From the NCBI GenBank assembly GCA_016214855.1, contig JACRMT010000006.1, forward strand, positions 32,516 to 96,515: a DNA stretch of 64,000 nt, written 5' to 3'. The stretch is from Nitrospirota bacterium (lineage in GTDB: Bacteria > Nitrospirota > Thermodesulfovibrionia > Thermodesulfovibrionales > UBA6898). Below the pieces are notes generated by a model. That model was given only the letters and a program-made list of their open reading frames with translations, had not been told where the DNA came from and searched no databases. This document shows, in pieces, positions 52,290 through 63,000 of the stretch (within the stretch, counting starts at the first letter, position 1; each line of letters begins with the position of its first letter). Made by a program: the position numbers and the translations under genes.

Positions 52290-54968
52290 ATGGCAGAATT
52301 AGAAAAAAGTTATAACCCCGAAATAACGGAAAAGAAATGGTATGAGTTCTGGACAAGCAGGGACCTGTTCACTGCTGATCCGAACGCATCGGGCGAACCA
52401 TTTACGATCGTTATCCCGCCTCCCAATGTGACGGGCACGCTTCATATGGGTCATGCCCTGAATGCGACCCTTCAGGACATTCTTATCCGCTGGAAGCGTA
52501 TGAGCGGTTTCAATGTGCTCTGGGTGCCTGGCATGGACCATGCCGGCATAGCAACGCAGAATGTCGTCGAACGTCAGTTGGCTGCAGAGAAGGTCGACCG
52601 CCATCAGCTTGGCAGGGATGCGTTCATCGAACGGGTCTGGACCTGGAAGGGCGAATACGGCGGCAGGATCATCAATCAGCTTAAGAGGCTCGGATCGTCC
52701 TGCGACTGGTCAAGGGAGCGCTTTACGCTTGACGAGGGTCTTTCAAAGGCGGTTGTCGAGGTCTTTGTTACTCTCCATGAGCAGGGGCTTATCTATCGCG
52801 ATAATCGTTTGATCAACTGGTGCCCCAGGTGCCATACCGCTCTTTCTGATATTGAGGTGGAGCACGAGGACGTTGACGGAAAGCTCACCCATATCAAATA
52901 TCCCTTTACTGACAAAAGCGGCCATATCATTGTTGCCACCACACGTCCCGAGACCATGCTGGGAGATACGGCGGTTGCCGTGAATCCGGATGATGAGCGG
53001 TACCAGGATGTTATCGGCAAGACCATAGACCTTCCGCTTACTAACAGAAAGATCCCCATTATTGCAGATGCTTCTGTCGATCCGGCTTTTGGGACAGGCG
53101 CGGTAAAGGTAACGCCTTCGCATGACTTTAATGACGAGGCCACGGCAAAGAGACAGTCACCGGTGCTGCCGTTCATCACGGTCATCGCTCTTGACGGGAC
53201 CATGACCGCAGAAGCCGGGAAGAAGTACAGCGGGATGGACCGGTACACCTGCAGGAAAGCGGTCGTGAAAGATCTCCAGGAGATGGACCTGATCGAAAAA
53301 CAGGATACCTACACGCATGCCATCAGTCAGTGCTATCGCTGTAAAACAGTTATCGAGCCGCTGCCCGCTCTCCAGTGGTATGTGAAGGTGGGCCCTCTTG
53401 CAGAGAAGGCGATGGATGCGGTGCGCACCGGCAAGACGAATTTTGTGCCGAAATCCTGGGAGAATACCTATTTTGCCTGGATGGAGAATATCAGGGACTG
53501 GTGCATATCCCGGCAGATCTGGTGGGGCCACAGGATCCCGGCCTGGTACTGCGATTGCGGTGAAGTGATGGTCAGCCGCAGAGAGCCTGAGCAGTGCAGT
53601 AAATGCGGCAATATCAGGCTCAGGCAGGAGGAGGATGTCCTTGACACCTGGTTCTCCTCGGCGCTCTGGCCTTTCTCGACCCTGGGATGGCCCGACACCA
53701 CCCCTGAACTGAAGAAATACTATCCCACGGCTGTGCTGGTGACCGGATTCGATATCATCTTCTTCTGGGTAGCACGCATGATGATGATGGGCATCCATTT
53801 CATGAAAGAGGTCCCGTTCAGGGACGTGTACATTCATGCACTGGTGAGGGACGCGTCCGGCCAGAAGATGTCCAAATCAAAGGGCAATGTGATCGATCCC
53901 CTGGTGATGATGGATAAATACGGCACTGATGCCTTCAGATTCACGCTTGCGGTGTTTGCAGCGCAGGGACGTGACGTGAAGTTCTCGGAGGAGAGGGTGG
54001 AGGGATACCGCCACTTTGTGAACAAGCTCTGGAATGCTTCGCGTTTTATCCTCTCAAATACAGAGGGCATTAACCTGCCTGCAGCTCCTGACATGGAGCG
54101 TCTTGATTTGGGCAGCAGATGGATCGTGTCCAGACTTTCTGCAGCAGCTCAGGATGTGCATACGGCTCTTGAGGAATACCGGTTCAATGATGCGGCAGGC
54201 AGTATGTATTCATTCGTCTGGCATGAACTCTGCGACTGGTATATCGAGATGGTAAAACCTGTGCTCTACGGCGAGGATGAAAGCAGGGAGACCGTGAAAG
54301 AGTGTCTCCTGTATGTCCTGGAGAATACGCTCAGGCTGCTCCATCCCTTCATGCCCTATGTTACGGAAGAGATCTGGCAGACCATGCCTCATGAAGGCGA
54401 GAGCATAATGAAGACGTCCTATCCGAGGGACATGCCCAGAGATGTTTCTGCTGAGGAGCAGATGGAAGTCATCATGGAGACGGTCATGGCGATCAGGACG
54501 ATCCGGGGTGAACTTACCCTATCGCCTTCGCTTGAGTTGAAGGCGGTCGTGAAGACCCATACCGTCCATGCAAAAGATATTCTTGCAGAGAATATGCTTT
54601 TTCTGAAGAAACTGAGCCGTGCGGATATTCAGAAGATCGGCGCTGATGTCGAAAAACCGAAGGGCTCTTCTGTGGCGGTCAGGACCCATGTCGAGGTATA
54701 TGTTCCTCTTGAGGGGCTGCTTGATCTCGATCTTGAGATAGAACGGATCAATAAAGAGATGGAGAAGCTTGACGAGACCGCAAGTTTCCTCGGCAAAAAG
54801 CTTAACAATGAGGACTTTGTCAAACGGGCACCGAAGGAGATCGTTGCCAAAGAAAAAGAAAAATATGATGACTGCATGAGAAAAATGGAGCTCGTCAAAG
54901 AGAACCTTCAGAAGATGCTCGCCCTTCAGGGTGATAAAGGGCCTGACCTGAAAGGAGCAGGGTCATAA
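52290..54968 (+). CDS. valS: valyl-tRNA synthetase
   Basis: 892 residues. Class I motifs HMGH (52-55) and KMSKS (526-530), editing domain with TTRPETMLGDTAVAVNPDD, zinc-like cysteines around CYRCKT and CSKCGN, and the C-terminal coiled coil characteristic of ValRS (about 815-885). Charges tRNA-Val. It starts immediately after a terminator and has no Shine-Dalgarno sequence; how it is expressed is unclear. Its TAA overlaps the nadC start (TAATG). Confidence 0.97.
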   Translation: MAELEKSYNPEITEKKWYEFWTSRDLFTADPNASGEPFTIVIPPPNVTGTLHMGHALNATLQDILIRWKRMSGFNVLWVPGMDHAGIATQNVVERQLAAEKVDRHQLGRDAFIERVWTWKGEYGGRIINQLKRLGSSCDWSRERFTLDEGLSKAVVEVFVTLHEQGLIYRDNRLINWCPRCHTALSDIEVEHEDVDGKLTHIKYPFTDKSGHIIVATTRPETMLGDTAVAVNPDDERYQDVIGKTIDLPLTNRKIPIIADASVDPAFGTGAVKVTPSHDFNDEATAKRQSPVLPFITVIALDGTMTAEAGKKYSGMDRYTCRKAVVKDLQEMDLIEKQDTYTHAISQCYRCKTVIEPLPALQWYVKVGPLAEKAMDAVRTGKTNFVPKSWENTYFAWMENIRDWCISRQIWWGHRIPAWYCDCGEVMVSRREPEQCSKCGNIRLRQEEDVLDTWFSSALWPFSTLGWPDTTPELKKYYPTAVLVTGFDIIFFWVARMMMMGIHFMKEVPFRDVYIHALVRDASGQKMSKSKGNVIDPLVMMDKYGTDAFRFTLAVFAAQGRDVKFSEERVEGYRHFVNKLWNASRFILSNTEGINLPAAPDMERLDLGSRWIVSRLSAAAQDVHTALEEYRFNDAAGSMYSFVWHELCDWYIEMVKPVLYGEDESRETVKECLLYVLENTLRLLHPFMPYVTEEIWQTMPHEGESIMKTSYPRDMPRDVSAEEQMEVIMETVMAIRTIRGELTLSPSLELKAVVKTHTVHAKDILAENMLFLKKLSRADIQKIGADVEKPKGSSVAVRTHVEVYVPLEGLLDLDLEIERINKEMEKLDETASFLGKKLNNEDFVKRAPKEIVAKEKEKYDDCMRKMELVKENLQKMLALQGDKGPDLKGAGS

Positions 54969-55801
54969 TGGATATGCCGGCAAGCATTACCCAGCTCCTG
55001 CGGCATGCGATCGAAGAGGACATCGGTCATGGCGACATCACTTCATCCCTGATCATCCCTGAAGAGAGCGAAGCCAGGGCCCTGTTTATCGCAAAAGGGA
55101 ACTTTGTGCTTGCAGGCTTCCCGTTCAGCAGGGAGGTGTTTCAAATTCTGGACAAGACCGTATCGTTCAAGACATTTCTTGCAGAGGGCGCCAAGGTCCG
55201 CAGGGGAGATGTGCTGGGCGAAGTTACCGGGAAGACGAGACTGCTCCTTGCCGGTGAGCGGACGAGCCTGAACATCCTTCAGCATCTTTCCGGTATCGCT
55301 ACCCTGACAGCCCAGTTCGTTGATGCAGTCGCCGGAACGAGAGCGAAGATCCTTGACACCAGAAAGACGACCCCTTGCCACCGGTTCATGGAAAAATATG
55401 CTGTCCGCATGGGCGGCGGTGTGAACCACCGCTTCGGTCTTTTCGACGGCATTCTGATCAAGGACAATCATATTGAAGCAGTCGGCGGGATACAGGAAGC
55501 GGTCAGCCTTGCGAAGGCGGGCCATCATCTCGCCAGGATCGAGGTGGAGGTCGAGAATTTCAGGGACCTTGAGGAAGCCCTCGAGGCAAAAGCGGATATC
55601 ATTATGCTCGACAATATGTCGATAGCTGACATGAGCGAGGCCGTGAAGATAGTCAACGGCCGGGTGGCACTTGAAGCTTCAGGAAATGTAACGCTCGAAA
55701 ATGTTCGTGAGATTGCCGAGACCGGCGTTGACATGATATCTGTCGGCGCCTTGACCCACTCCGTGACCGCGGCAGATATCAGCCTCAAGATCGTCCAGTA
55801 A
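54968..55801 (+). CDS. nadC: nicotinate-nucleotide pyrophosphorylase (carboxylating)
   Basis: 277 residues, normal length. EEDIGHGDITSSL, GERTSLNILQHLSGIAT, DTRKTTPCHRFMEKYAVRMGGGVNHR (read in parts) and KDNHI carry the quinolinate and PRPP binding residues. Makes NaMN in NAD synthesis. Coupled to valS by a one-base overlap. A decayed second copy of its 3' end lies at 56361-56470. Confidence 0.96.
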   Translation: MDMPASITQLLRHAIEEDIGHGDITSSLIIPEESEARALFIAKGNFVLAGFPFSREVFQILDKTVSFKTFLAEGAKVRRGDVLGEVTGKTRLLLAGERTSLNILQHLSGIATLTAQFVDAVAGTRAKILDTRKTTPCHRFMEKYAVRMGGGVNHRFGLFDGILIKDNHIEAVGGIQEAVSLAKAGHHLARIEVEVENFRDLEEALEAKADIIMLDNMSIADMSEAVKIVNGRVALEASGNVTLENVREIAETGVDMISVGALTHSVTAADISLKIVQ

Positions 55802-55819
55802 TGTTGTGATCCCATAGAT

Positions 55820-56077
55820 ATGCCGACCATCTTGTTCATAATCGGCTGGAGATTTTTCTTTTATGCCAACGAGGGAACAGAACCGATTCACGTTCACTGC
55901 AAGAAGGGGGATATGGAATGCAAATACTGGCTGGACAGAAAGAACTTTGCGCTGGAAGAGGCCTACGCATATAATATGAACAGTACCGATAAACGAAACG
56001 TCAAGAAGATAATTTTTGAATATTTTGAATTTATAGAGAAAGAATGGGATAAATTTCAAAAGGAGTTAAGTCAATGA
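55820..56077 (+). CDS. DUF4160 protein
   Basis: 85 residues. MPTILFIIGWRFFFYANEGTEPIHVHCKKGD matches the DUF4160 opening (FFYSNEGxEPPHIHV), followed by AKxWL-like CKYWLDRKN and a helical C terminus. DUF4160 genes are regularly followed by DUF2442, as here, with a 4-bp overlap; the pair has been suggested to be toxin-antitoxin-like, but I know of no proven function. It begins 18 nt after nadC without a ribosome site. Confidence 0.82.
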   Translation: MPTILFIIGWRFFFYANEGTEPIHVHCKKGDMECKYWLDRKNFALEEAYAYNMNSTDKRNVKKIIFEYFEFIEKEWDKFQKELSQ

Positions 56078-56337
56078 GAAAAATTCATCATATTGAAGAA
56101 ATAGATTTTCAGGACGATATGATGATTATACAGATTGACGGGAAAAAGCACCGTTTCAGGATAGATGAGATTTCCAGGAGACTGGCTGCTGCGTCCCGTA
56201 TTGAAAGAGAAAAATATGAGATATCACCGTCTGGTTATGGCATTCATTGGCCTTTGATAGATGAGGATTTGGCCATTGACGGATTGCTGGGCATAAGACA
56301 TACGCCGTCAAAACTGAGAGATAAAGTAAGCGCATAG
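56074..56337 (+). CDS. DUF2442 protein
   Basis: 87 residues. DDMMIIQIDGKKHRFRIDEISRRLAAAS, then YEISPSGYGIHWPLIDEDLAIDGLLG (read in parts), is the DUF2442 signature. Overlaps DUF4160 by ATGA; GGAG lies 10 nt before the start. Presumed partner of the DUF4160 protein. Confidence 0.85.
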   Translation: MRKIHHIEEIDFQDDMMIIQIDGKKHRFRIDEISRRLAAASRIEREKYEISPSGYGIHWPLIDEDLAIDGLLGIRHTPSKLRDKVSA

Positions 56338-56360
56338 ATTTCACGTGAATGTCAGATCAA

Positions 56361-56470
56361 GGGCGCTTAATGGGGAAAAAGATGACGTAGAGTTTGACAC
56401 CGAAATTTCCATCAGAGCCTTGACTCATTCCGTGACCGCAGCAGACATCTGCCTCAAGATCGTCCAGTAG
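56361..56470 (+). pseudogene. decayed duplicate of the nadC 3' end
   Basis: Ends ALTHSVTAADICLKIVQ-stop, versus ALTHSVTAADISLKIVQ-stop in nadC; the last about 55 bp are close to 90 percent identical, and weaker colinear similarity extends about 50 bp further upstream. Together with the real nadC end (55749-55803) it brackets the DUF4160/DUF2442 pair. Confidence 0.8.
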
Positions 56471-56587
56471 TTCCTCCCGTTTGTTCTCTGCGCCGCCGCA
56501 AATATTTCTTGACAACGTCTTTATTCTCCGGTAGTCTTTTTTAGAAAAAGCACAAAGAACAGCACGCATCGCATCCTTGGGGGGATA

Positions 56588-56947
56588 ATGAAAAAAAATA
56601 TCGGATTCGTCTATGGCGACTGCATTTCTTTTTTTCCCGTCTGCATTATCACGCTGCTTCTGACCATGCCAGCCTATGCCCTTGATATGGCCCAGGTCGA
56701 GGCAGGCGCAACCTCCTATAGAGAAGGCGAACTCCTTGTCAAATTCAAAGCAGGGACACCTGAGGAAATAAAAAATAAAATCCATGAGATGATAGGCTCG
56801 GAAGTTATTAAAGAATTCCGCTCGATACAGGTCCAGCACGTCAGTCTGAAAAAGGGCTTAAGCGTAGACGAAGCACTCCGTTTGTACAGGGCAGACCCGA
56901 ATATCGAATACGCAGAGCCTGACTACAATGTGAAAATTCAGAAATGA
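56588..56947 (+). CDS. stand-alone exported I9/fervidolysin-type propeptide protein
   Basis: 119 residues: signal peptide (about 1-32, ending AYA-LD), then a single propeptide domain, YREGELLVKFKAGTPEEIKNK ... QHVSLKKGLSVDEALRLYRADPNIEYAEPDYNV, ending 12 residues later with no protease domain. The domain aligns along its length with the propeptide of the subtilase encoded 62 bp downstream (YKDGEILVKF ... ADPTVEYAEPNY). It could act as a trans inhibitor/chaperone of that protease or be a remnant of a second protease gene. GGGG lies before the ATG. Confidence 0.78.
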   Translation: MKKNIGFVYGDCISFFPVCIITLLLTMPAYALDMAQVEAGATSYREGELLVKFKAGTPEEIKNKIHEMIGSEVIKEFRSIQVQHVSLKKGLSVDEALRLYRADPNIEYAEPDYNVKIQK

Positions 56948-57009
56948 GTATAGAAAGAATAAATGTCACAAACGAAGGAAGAATCAATTAAATCTATGGG
57001 GGTAGGGTC

Positions 57010-60000
57010 ATGAAATCAGGATTAATGAGGGTCGTTCTTTTTTCAGTGCTGTTCGTTTTCCTTTTCTCGGGTTATAGCCCGGCAGTTATGGGAGTTGATG
57101 GAGGCGGGGGCGATCAGGTCCAGGCCATTGAAAAGACGAAGGAGCATAAGTATAAAGACGGGGAGATCCTGGTTAAATTCAGGGAAGGGGTTAGTGAAAA
57201 AAAGAAAAATGATAAACACGGCAAGCACGGCGCAAAGAAACTAAAAGAATTTACAAGACTTAAGATAGAGCATATCAAAATACGCGATGGCATGACCGTT
57301 GAAGAGGCGATTCATCGTTACCAAGCTGATCCGACGGTCGAATATGCAGAGCCGAATTACAGAATCTTTCCGCTCAGTGTCCCCATGCAGTTCCCATATG
57401 ACCCCTATTTCAGCTCGATGTGGTCTCTATATAATTACGGCCAGACAGGCGGTACGCCTGGCGCAGATATCGGTATGCCGGAAGCATGGAGTATTACAAC
57501 CGGAAGTAGCGATGTAGTTGTCGGAGTCAATGATACCGGCATTTATCGTGACCATCCCGACCTCGTGGATAATATGTGGGTAAACCAGAGTGAATTAAAC
57601 GGAGTATCGGGTATTGATGATGACGGGAATGGCTATATTGACGATATATATGGAATCTCGAACCTTTTATTTGACGGGCCACATGGAACCGGGGCAGCAG
57701 GCATAATCGGAGCCTATGGCAACAATGGCTTGGGAGTAGTGGGCGTCAATTGGGATGTCAAAATGATAGATTGCAACTTCATGGCGACCGGCACGATTGT
57801 TTCAGTGATAGATTGCCTGAACTATTACCGCACCCTAAAATCAAGAGGTGTCAATATCGTAGCAACAAACAATAGCTTTGCGACTTCTTACTCTCAAGCT
57901 CTTTATGCTGCAATCAAAGATCAAATGACTGCAGGTATTCTTTTTATTGCCGCTGCCGGCAATGGCGGCTATCAGAATGGAGGTGATGGTTTAGATAATG
58001 ATTATTTTCCGCTTTATCCAGCCAACATAGATCTGCCCAACGTAATTTCTGTGGCGGCAACAGATCACAATGACAACATGACGTATTTTTCTGATTATGG
58101 ACAACATACTGTTCATGTTGCAGCACCTGGAGACCTTGTTTACACAACAGTCAGCGATGGCGGCTATGGACCAGCACAAGGCACATCTTTTTCAGCTCCT
58201 TATGTTACCGGACTTGCCGCCTTGATCAAGTCAGGCAACCTTGATTATGATTGGCGAGATATAAAGAACCTAATTCTTTCAGGCGGGGATGACTTGGTAT
58301 CTCTTAATGGCAAGACCATAACGGGCAAGCGGATCAATGCCTACGGTTCACTAACATGCACTGATCGTCCTGTATTCTCCGCCTTGAAATATCCCAGATA
58401 CGCTCAAATAGACAAGGCCACAACCCTATCGGCCTTGAGCATCAACTGTAACCATTCTGTTGGCGATAAAGTTACCGTTGTCCCATCAGCCGGCCAGGGG
58501 GTAGATCTGTTCGATAACGGAAATTCCCCCGATCTTGTGGCCGGAGACGGCATATTCACTGCAGAATGGACTCCTCAAGATGACTATTCTTCTCTTGCCT
58601 TTTCTTCTCCGGCAGGCTCTGAGATTGTCAATATAAGCAGCATGGGGCAGCCCTGGATCTGGGCATGGGGAAATAATTCATACGGTAATTTCGGCGATGG
58701 AACTGCCATAAGCAGTTACACCCCAGTTCCGGTTAACGGGTTGACGGATGTTATTGAAATAAAGAGCAGCGGTTCTCACACTCTGGCTTTGAGGAATGAT
58801 GGCAGCGTCTGGTCTTGGGGATATAATCATTTCGGACAGCTCGGGAATGGAAGGTCAGACTTTAAATCTTTTGTGGCCTCTCCCGGTCAAGTAATAGAAC
58901 TGCCAACTGCTGTTGCCATTGCAGCCGGTAGTGATTACAGTTTGGCAATTGGAGACGATGGGTCCCTCTGGACCTGGGGGCACAATAATTATGGGCAGTT
59001 GGGAGATGGAACTACCATTGAAAGGCCATCTCCTGTTCAAATAAGCGGCCTTTCAGGTGTCATTGCAATAGCTTCAGGTCAATATCACAATCTGGCGCTG
59101 AAAAATGACGGAACAGTCTGGACATGGGGTTATAACAACTACGGCCAACTCGGTGACGGAAGTACCTTGAACAGGCTAACGCCGGTTCAAGTTTATGGGC
59201 TTTCTGATGTTAAAGCAATCGCAGCCGGAGGTTTTCATAGTCTGGTGGTTAAGAACGATGAAACTGTCTGGGCATGGGGGAATAATGATAGAGGACAACT
59301 GGGCGACGGTTCACAGTTTAATAATAGAACGGCCCCTGTTCAGGTAATCGAAATTGGCAGCGTAATTAAAGTTGCAGGGGGCTCCTATCACAGCCTGGCG
59401 CTAAGAAGTGACGGCACTGTATGGGCATGGGGGGATAATATTATTGGACAGCTGGGAGATGGTACGCAAAATTTTGCCTTGATCCCGGTTCAAACATCTG
59501 GACTCACCAATGTAGCAACAATTGATGCAGGAGGCCATCTAAATATTGCAGCAAAATCAGATGGTTCGGTCTGGACCTGGGGCGTTAATTACGAAGGGCA
59601 AATAGGTGACGGTACAACAGTATTGAGATTGTTGCCGACTCACGTTACTGAAGTAAATAACGCAATAAAAATTTTGGCTGCTGGACAGAGCGCCTTTGCT
59701 CTCACTCCACCAGTTCTGGGCATTAATATTGCGGCGCTCTCTGATGCCACCCTTAATTATTTTTATAGCAGCGCACTGGCCGCCTCAGGCGGATATCAAC
59801 CATATACGTGGTCAATAGTGCAGGGCGCCTCCCTTCCCCCTGGCCTTAATTTTGAGCCAACATCGGGGATAATTTCAGGAACACCGACTGCATCAGGAAC
59901 GTTCACATTTACTGTTCAAGTTCAGGATGCAAGGAACAATTCATCGACAAAGAATTTGTCAATATTGGTAGATAATGATTTGTTCGTCGGAACTCAATCC

Positions 60001-63000
60001 CCCTTGCCTTTTGCAACAGTCAATACACACTACAGTCACATCCTCTTAGGGGCCGGTGGAGTACAGCCATATGCGTGGTCTCTATCACAATCCTCGACCT
60101 TACCTGCTGGGTTGAATTTAGATAGCCAAACCGGCGTCATATCGGGCATTCCTGCAGCTACCGGGACAACTACTTTCACTGTGCAGATAGGCGACTCTCA
60201 GCAGCCGACAGCAAGCGTTGCAATACAAGAACTTTCACTCTCCATTTATGAGCCCTTGGCTATAACTGCTTCTTCTCCTCTGCCTTCAGATGAAATTAAT
60301 GCTTCATATAATCAAGCATTGGAGGCTGCAGGAGGATTGCCTCCTTACAGTTGGACCATCCTGTCAGGTAACCTGCCGGATGGTATGGGGCTAAGTTCAT
60401 CAGGTTTACTTTCCGGAATTCCGACAACAGGAGGAGATTATAATTTTACAGTACAAATCAATGATTCAAAAAATCCTTCAGGATCAGTTATAAAAGAACT
60501 TTCACTCACTATTATTGACGTAGCAGCTCCAATTACATCTGCTTTCCCTCCGGGAGGCACGTATGCTGCAGCACAAAAAGTCAAACTTTCAAATAGTGAG
60601 CATGGCACAATCCACTGTACCAAGGATGGGACGACACCAACCATATTATCTCCCACCTGTTCAACTGTTAATGTGAGCAAGCCGCTCACTCTAAAGTTTT
60701 TCTCTGTAGATGTTGCCGGCAACGTTGAATCTGTTAAGACGGAAACTTATACGATCACCGGTGGCGAACTATGGGCCTGGGGATATAACGGCGATGGCGA
60801 ATTAGGTGACGGTACAACAATAAGCAGATATGCTCCTGTTCGGGTGAATGGTCTATCTCAAGTAGTTTCTTCAGCATCGGGAGCAACGCACACGCTCGGG
60901 TTGACAAACGATGGATTTGTGTGGTCGTGGGGTGGTAATTCCTTAGGCCAACTTGGAGACGGAACAACATCAAGCCGATCAACTTCAATGCAAATAAACG
61001 GTCTTGAGAATATTGCTGACGTTGCAGCCGGAACATCTCACAGCATGGCTCTTAGAGGTGACGGGACAGTCTGGACCTGGGGTGGTAATTCCTCTGGCCA
61101 ATTAGGTGACGGAACTACCGTCCAGAGACATACGCCTTTTCAAATATATACGTTGTCAAATGTAGTGTCCATTCAGGCAGGATATTTGCAGAGTTTTGCA
61201 GTCAAAGCCGATGGCTCGGTCTGGGCGTGGGGGGATAATTCTTATGGACAATTGGGTATCGGCTCAAACGATCAACAGTTATTGCCTGTCCAAGTAAGTG
61301 GTTTATCAAATATTATTGATGTCGCAGCAGGCTCGCGACATACTGTTGCTCTGGCGGCCGACGATTCGGTCTGGGCGTGGGGGGATAATTCTTACGGACA
61401 ATTGGGGGACGGCACGGTGACTGATTCTCAAACGCCTGTTCGGGTTGTCGGACTGTCAAACGTCATAGCTATTGCTGCAGGTGGCAATCACACGGTTGCA
61501 CTTACTAACGACGGCAGAGTCTGGACTTGGGGGATGAATAGCTATGGACAACTCGGCGACGGCACCACGTATGGCAGAGTATACCCTCAGGCTATTGGTG
61601 ATATATCAAACATCTTTGCGATTTCAGCAGGGGATAATTTTGTCATTGCTGTGAAAAATAATGGTTACGTTAAGACTTGGGGCTTGAACAGCTACGGGCA
61701 ACTTGGCGATGGGACACAGATTAATAAATTGAACCCCATAACAATAAGCGGCCTCACAAATGTCGCATCTATATCGGGTGGCTTTTCTCAATCGTTTGCT
61801 ATAGTTTCTCCTTATGTCCCAACAGTCTGTACAAATGCTCCATCTGTTTCGATCACGCCATCTTTCCAGACTATAAGAAATGACGGTGGGAATGTTGTAT
61901 ATAACTTAACGTTATCAAACGAAAACTCCCCAGCCTGTGGGAATGAAACTTTCAATATTTCGGTAACAAATTCGAATTATTCAGATTTCATAGTTGTTCC
62001 GAGTTTGACACAAGTGACTCTTTCTCCTGGAGAAATTTCAACAATTTCGCTCACTGTGACTGCAACTCCGGGCTTAATCAATGGATATACGAGCATATTT
62101 ATAACTGCAACGACATCGAACCAGCTATCAGTAATTTCAAATGGAGTAGTCGCTGACATTAATGTTCCACATGTTATCACCGCATCAGCAGGCTCTAATG
62201 GAACTATTTCTCCTTCCGGTGCCGTGCCCGTGAATGAAGGAGGCAACCAGACCTTCATGATCACAGCGAATACTGGATACCATATTGCCGATGTATTAGT
62301 GGACGGCGTATCGGTTGGTGCAGTATTAACTTACACTTTCAGTAATGTCACTACGAATCATACGATCATTGTTATTTTTGTCAGAGCTTTCACAGTCACC
62401 CCATCGGCAGGGATTGAGGGCGAACCGAGCTTCTATCACTTTGATTCCAAATGGGGGTCTTTTGGTCTTAATAATGGACAGTTCGGCGGGCCATATTCTG
62501 TTGCTGTAGATGCTCAAAACAATATCTATGTTGCAGATTCAGGTAATGCTCGCATCCAGAAGTTTGATTCAAACGGTAATTACGTGAGTCAATGGGGCTC
62601 TGGAGGGTCAGGCAATGGCCAGTTTATGTATCCATATGGATTAGCACTCGATACTCAGGGAAATATCTATGTTGCTGACACTTACAATAACCGCATCCAG
62701 AAGTTTGATTCAAACGGTAATTACGTGAGTCAATGGGGTTCTGAAGGATCAAGCAACGGCCAGTTTGAATTTCCGGAGGGCATTGCAGCAGATGCCCAGG
62801 GTAATATCTATGTTGCTGATACATGGAACAGCCGCATCCAGAAGTTTGGTTCAAACGGTAATTACATAAGTCAGTGGGGGTCTAATGGTAATGGAGATGG
62901 TCAGTTTGTATCCCCGGAGGGCATTGCAGTAGATACCCAGGGGAATATCTATGTTGCTGATACGGGCAACAGCCGCATTCAGAAATTCGATTCAAACGGT

